DNA of 64,000 nt, from the IMG/VR virus record IMGVR_UViG_3300042445_000748, positions 27,553 to 91,552 of that record. One strand, given 5' to 3'. This document shows positions 61,626-64,000 of this stretch, piece after piece. The notes below the pieces were generated by a model that saw only the letters and a list, made by a program, of their open reading frames with translations, made no database searches and had not been told where the DNA came from. A program made the position numbers and the translations under genes. Position 1 is the first letter of the stretch. Each line of letters opens with the position of its first letter. This DNA is from a virus.

Positions 61626-62217
61626 CGATAGATATTACAAAATGAACCGTTTTTGTACCAGTTAAATTTTGCCAGGTAGAACTAGCATACTCAATAGCAT
61701 TAACTGTTACTGGAATCACCTGTAATCCAGTTCCTGGATCATTTGTAAAAGAACCTATTTGTATAGAAGACGATATTGGGTTTTCGTTTGGAATGCTGTA
61801 AGTGATATTAAAATTTGCACTAGTTAAGGTTTGAGAAGTTTCTTCATCAACAATATAACTTACAGGAATATTAAAAACTTTAGATCCATCAACAAATGTT
61901 CCAGTCATTATTTTATTGTATTGAAGTGGGCTTAGTTTAATTATTGGATACCATTGAAAAGAAGGATTGCCATCTTCGTTATCGGGTGCAGCATTATATT
62001 GATAAACATATGAATATTCGTTATCTGTTTTTAAAACGTTAATACAAAGGTCTTTTGCTTTTGGGGTTTGGCCAACAAGTGCTGTATTTGGATTGCCTAC
62101 TGAAACATAAAATAAACTTCCTCGTTCACCTTCAGGTCCAAAATCAACCTCTACGTTTATACTACTTGGTCCGCTTAATACTAAAAGTTCGTCTGTGGTT
62201 AATACTATGTCAGCCAT
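61618..62217 (-). CDS. Structural protein of unknown type
   Basis: A 199-residue protein. The N-terminus VDFGPEGERGSLFYVSVGNPN contains a Gly-Pro-Glu-Gly segment seen in phage fibres. The remainder is beta-rich (VFNIPVSYIVDEETSQT and KTVHFVISIVV). Its start overlaps the stop of the next gene by one base. A baseplate or fibre role is inferred from context. Confidence 0.5.
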   Translation of the reverse strand: MADIVLTTDELLVLSGPSSINVEVDFGPEGERGSLFYVSVGNPNTALVGQTPKAKDLCINVLKTDNEYSYVYQYNAAPDNEDGNPSFQWYPIIKLSPLQYNKIMTGTFVDGSKVFNIPVSYIVDEETSQTLTSANFNITYSIPNENPISSSIQIGSFTNDPGTGLQVIPVTVNAIEYASSTWQNLTGTKTVHFVISIVV

Positions 62218-62564
62218 TATGCACCAGTTACATCTGCTGTTACGCTAATTGTTCCTTTTAAAAGTGTGTAAACTACATCTGTTCCACTTGATATTTGAAC
62301 ATCGTAATAATAAGTAGTTCCAGCAACCAACTGTCTTCCTACTGCTGGAAGTATAACGCAGGTAATATTAGTTTTTGCTTCATTTATTGTTGCTTGTCCA
62401 CCAACGGAAAAACTTGGACTTGCACCCAATGCTGAGGCTATGGTAAAAGTTGATGTGTAACCAGTTAAATTAAAAGTGTCGCCTGCAGCGTCTTTGGGAT
62501 ATATAACAAATTCATAACGGTCACCCTCATAATAATTGATACTGTATGTGCCTGGAAATGCCAT
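62217..62564 (-). CDS. BppU-like baseplate protein
   Basis: A 115-residue protein. The pattern YEGDRYEFVIYPKDAAGD, FNLTGYTSTFTIA and TYYYDVQISSG...LLKGTISV is that of the BppU N-terminal domain, as in the proteins at 57214 and 63430. This domain anchors fibres to a baseplate. ATG 62564 follows TGATATAAT by 15 bases, with an AGGAGGG Shine-Dalgarno. Confidence 0.6.
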   Translation of the reverse strand: MAFPGTYSINYYEGDRYEFVIYPKDAAGDTFNLTGYTSTFTIASALGASPSFSVGGQATINEAKTNITCVILPAVGRQLVAGTTYYYDVQISSGTDVVYTLLKGTISVTADVTGA

Positions 62565-62579
62565 AAACCCTCCTAATTC

Positions 62580-62588
62580 ATTATATCA
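62580..62588 (-). promoter_or_regulatory. Extended -10 promoter (TGATATAAT)
   Basis: TGA-TATAAT on the minus strand lies 15 bases before ATG 62564, with AGGAGGG between. It lies in the short gap after the collagen-like gene. Confidence 0.6.
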
Positions 62589-62590
62589 TG

Positions 62591-63319
62591 CTATGAAACT
62601 GATACATATATTTTTTTTAGTATTAGGTTTGTTAAAAAATCTGATTTGGCATAAGGTCTACAGAAGTTAAACCACATTTCTTTATTTTCTATGTGTATGG
62701 TTTGGTCAACTGTTAGGTCAAAGATTCCTTGGTATTTAAATGATCCAACCATTGTTAGAACTGATTTGTCAATTTCGGGGTATACGGTAGCAAACCAAAG
62801 TTCAGTATTATTAACAAAGGTTTCAAGTGAAAAGTTATAGGTAATTCTAACAGTTGATCCTATTTCTAAACTTCTAAATGTTAGTACTCTAGATTGTTCG
62901 TTGTAAAGGGTGTTGCAGTTTAATGGTAGGAATGATTGGTTTTTTAATATGCCTTTTTTATCAATATATAAATCGTGCCATCCATTTTCACCTCTGGATG
63001 GGTCTATGCTAAAAATTTTAGAAGATGTGTCTTCGTAACTAGCCCAACCTGGTTGCTGTTTGTAAACTGGAAAATAACTTTCTCCATTTTTACCGTTTAT
63101 ACCATTCTTGCCATTTTTTCCATCTGCACCTGAATCGCCTTTGTCACCTTTGTCACCTTTAGGACCTTGTATTCCTTGTGGGCCCATTGCACCTTGTGGT
63201 CCTGGTATACCTTGTGGTCCTGGGACTGGTAAAAATTGTAGTTGTGGGGCTTCCTGATCAACTGCATTAATTTTTTGTTTTTCTTGTATAGGAAAACCCA
63301 TGCTGCGTGAAATGGCCAT
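62591..63319 (-). CDS. Collagen-like fibre protein
   Basis: A 242-residue protein with about 17 Gly-X-Y triplets at residues about 34-85 (GPQGIPGPQGAMGPQGIQG, then GDKGDKGDSGADGKNG), which should form a short collagen-type triple helix. The N-terminal 30 residues attach it, and the C-terminal 150 residues are a beta-rich head (STVRITYNFSLETF). Y-position residues include Pro (GIP) and Lys (GPK, GDK). A GGAG site precedes ATG 63319. It is a fibre or adhesin candidate. Confidence 0.75.
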   Translation of the reverse strand: MAISRSMGFPIQEKQKINAVDQEAPQLQFLPVPGPQGIPGPQGAMGPQGIQGPKGDKGDKGDSGADGKNGKNGINGKNGESYFPVYKQQPGWASYEDTSSKIFSIDPSRGENGWHDLYIDKKGILKNQSFLPLNCNTLYNEQSRVLTFRSLEIGSTVRITYNFSLETFVNNTELWFATVYPEIDKSVLTMVGSFKYQGIFDLTVDQTIHIENKEMWFNFCRPYAKSDFLTNLILKKIYVSVS

Positions 63320-63328
63320 AGCGTCTCC

Positions 63329-63430
63329 TTATTTTATTATCTTTACGATTTTTTCTGAGCCTGTTGAGTCTGTTATTTTTATAACGGACGGTAAATCATT
63401 TTTAACATTTGAAATTTTTATGACTGGCAT
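63329..63430 (-). CDS. 33-residue protein in operon gap
   Basis: A short gene. ATG 63430 overlaps the stop of the upstream gene as TAATG, and the stop is followed by GGAG and the start of the collagen-like gene. The product begins MPVIKISNVKND and ends KIVKIIK, a beta-type basic peptide. It fills an otherwise empty 110-base gap. The function is unknown. Confidence 0.5.
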   Translation of the reverse strand: MPVIKISNVKNDLPSVIKITDSTGSEKIVKIIK

Positions 63431-63804
63431 TATAAAGTACCACTGATGTCACCAAGAACTGTGATGGTTCCTATAACTGGTGTCCAAACTGTGTCGTCGA
63501 TAGTTACTTCTAAATCAAACATAAGTTCTGCAACGCTAGAACGGTACGTAGAGCCCCAAAAAGCAGACAAACTTGGGTCTACCTTTACCTGGACATACCC
63601 TGAGCCTGAAACGACCGTTAGAGGGTCTATTATATCGGTTTTAGGGTCATATGCGGAGGCAAGGTAAGTCCATCCTGTTGTATCAAAGTAAGTTGTTTCA
63701 TCGTTTTGTAAAAAGTCAATTCTTATGAGAGAAGAGTCTCCACGAATTATTTGCCATTTAAGGGTGGCGGGGTCAGATCCAAATTTTTCTACGGTTGTAC
63801 ACAT
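63430..63804 (-). CDS. BppU-like baseplate protein, likely leaderless
   Basis: A 124-residue paralogue of the protein at 57214. Both have W(Q/T)(I/V)(I/V)RGD(S/T)S at the start and a WT/V...V.G.(I/L).(I/V)L.D(I/V) ending. A baseplate-anchoring role is suggested by the family pattern. ATG 63804 lies six bases after TGATATAAT with no Shine-Dalgarno. Confidence 0.5.
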   Translation of the reverse strand: MCTTVEKFGSDPATLKWQIIRGDSSLIRIDFLQNDETTYFDTTGWTYLASAYDPKTDIIDPLTVVSGSGYVQVKVDPSLSAFWGSTYRSSVAELMFDLEVTIDDTVWTPVIGTITVLGDISGTL

Positions 63805-63810
63805 ATTAGC

Positions 63811-63819
63811 ATTATATCA
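63811..63819 (-). promoter_or_regulatory. Extended -10 promoter, likely leaderless start
   Basis: TGA-TATAAT on the minus strand is followed by six bases (GCTAAT) and ATG 63804. It starts the transcript of the BppU-like, 33-residue and collagen-like genes. Confidence 0.65.
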
Positions 63820-64000
63820 TTTTATTAAAATTAAAAGTCCAACACCCAAGAAACGGTGGGTATCGAGATTTACTCAGGTGTTAGATATAAAATTATATCA
63901 TGCCAGGTATATAGAAGGTTTGTGGATAAGTTGTTAATAAAGAATTCACCAAATCGTTATAATTGGTTTTTAAGGTTTGTGAGGAAATTTATATTAGACC
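63820..64000. other. Non-coding stretch with inverted repeats and a DnaA-box-like site
   Basis: About 180 AT-rich bases without a credible gene. TTATCCACA, a perfect DnaA-box consensus on the minus strand, lies at 63921-63929. Between 63840 and 63890, AACACC and GGTGTT flank a smaller CCCA/TGGG inverted repeat, so this part could be structured in RNA. I found no tRNA fold here. The region continues beyond the window. Confidence 0.35.

Noticed and set aside
63830-63890. Possible tRNA or compact structured RNA
   Set aside because: The inverted repeats do not form a cloverleaf and there is no T-arm consensus; I kept it only as an unexplained structured stretch.

Overview
The window is a contiguous stretch of an AT-rich, tailed-phage genome with siphovirus-type modules. 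Nearly all genes lie on the minus strand, so the genome reads from right to left. The terminase large subunit runs off the left edge, so this is part of a larger genome. I see no integrase, repressor or tRNA gene, so a lytic lifestyle is the simplest reading. The host is probably a low-G+C Gram-positive bacterium, perhaps a freshwater-type actinobacterium. The hints are a PASTA (peptidoglycan-binding) domain on a virion-type protein, a monomeric B12-dependent ribonucleotide reductase, a DnaE-type polymerase and apparently leaderless genes. This host call is an inference with low to moderate confidence.

Right to left: (i) 63.8-50.4 kb is a fibre, adhesin and baseplate module. It holds collagen-like, BppU-like, Ala-rich fibre and Mtd-like proteins, a glycosyltransferase, a methyltransferase, and two remarkable modular proteins that end in FGFSPF octapeptide repeats plus a Hint (hedgehog/intein-type) domain. 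Embedded in it is the only plus-strand gene, a secreted lytic transglycosylase with its own consensus promoter. (ii) 50.3-46.3 kb holds two paralogous 2OG-Fe(II) oxygenases, a 42-residue Cys protein, ribonucleotide reductase (NrdJ) and a prolyl-4-hydroxylase-like oxygenase. (iii) 46.2-34.2 kb is the head module: LamG-like protein, portal, protease with a nested scaffold, capsid, connectors and major tail protein. (iv) 34.2-18.2 kb is the tail: two tail-assembly chaperone genes, a 2439-residue tape measure, Dit-like and hub proteins, and tip proteins. (v) 18.2-9.2 kb is replication and recombination: DnaB, primase, ssDNA-binding protein, DnaE, RecA and a PD-(D/E)XK nuclease. (vi) 9.2-3.1 kb holds five tandem 2OG-Fe(II) oxygenases, a Cas4-like nuclease, zinc-ribbon proteins and a RuvC-like resolvase. 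(vii) 3.1-0 kb holds an Nmad1-like protein, an SGNH hydrolase and the terminase subunits.

Three signals stand out. The first is the pair of adhesin-repeat-Hint proteins, in which different wall- or ligand-binding N-termini (two FN3 domains versus PASTA) are joined to the same repeat and Hint cassette. The second is a recurrent extended -10 element (TGnTATAAT) placed 6 bases before the ATG of several genes that lack a Shine-Dalgarno, which predicts leaderless mRNAs for this phage. Longer leaders with a Shine-Dalgarno sit behind the same element elsewhere. The third is an unusual load of eight 2OG-Fe(II) oxygenases in three subtypes, together with a collagen-like protein and a glycosyltransferase. 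Smaller points are three short genes filling operon gaps, a nested scaffold start, duplicated tail chaperones instead of a frameshift, and terminator-plus-promoter pairs after the capsid and major tail genes.
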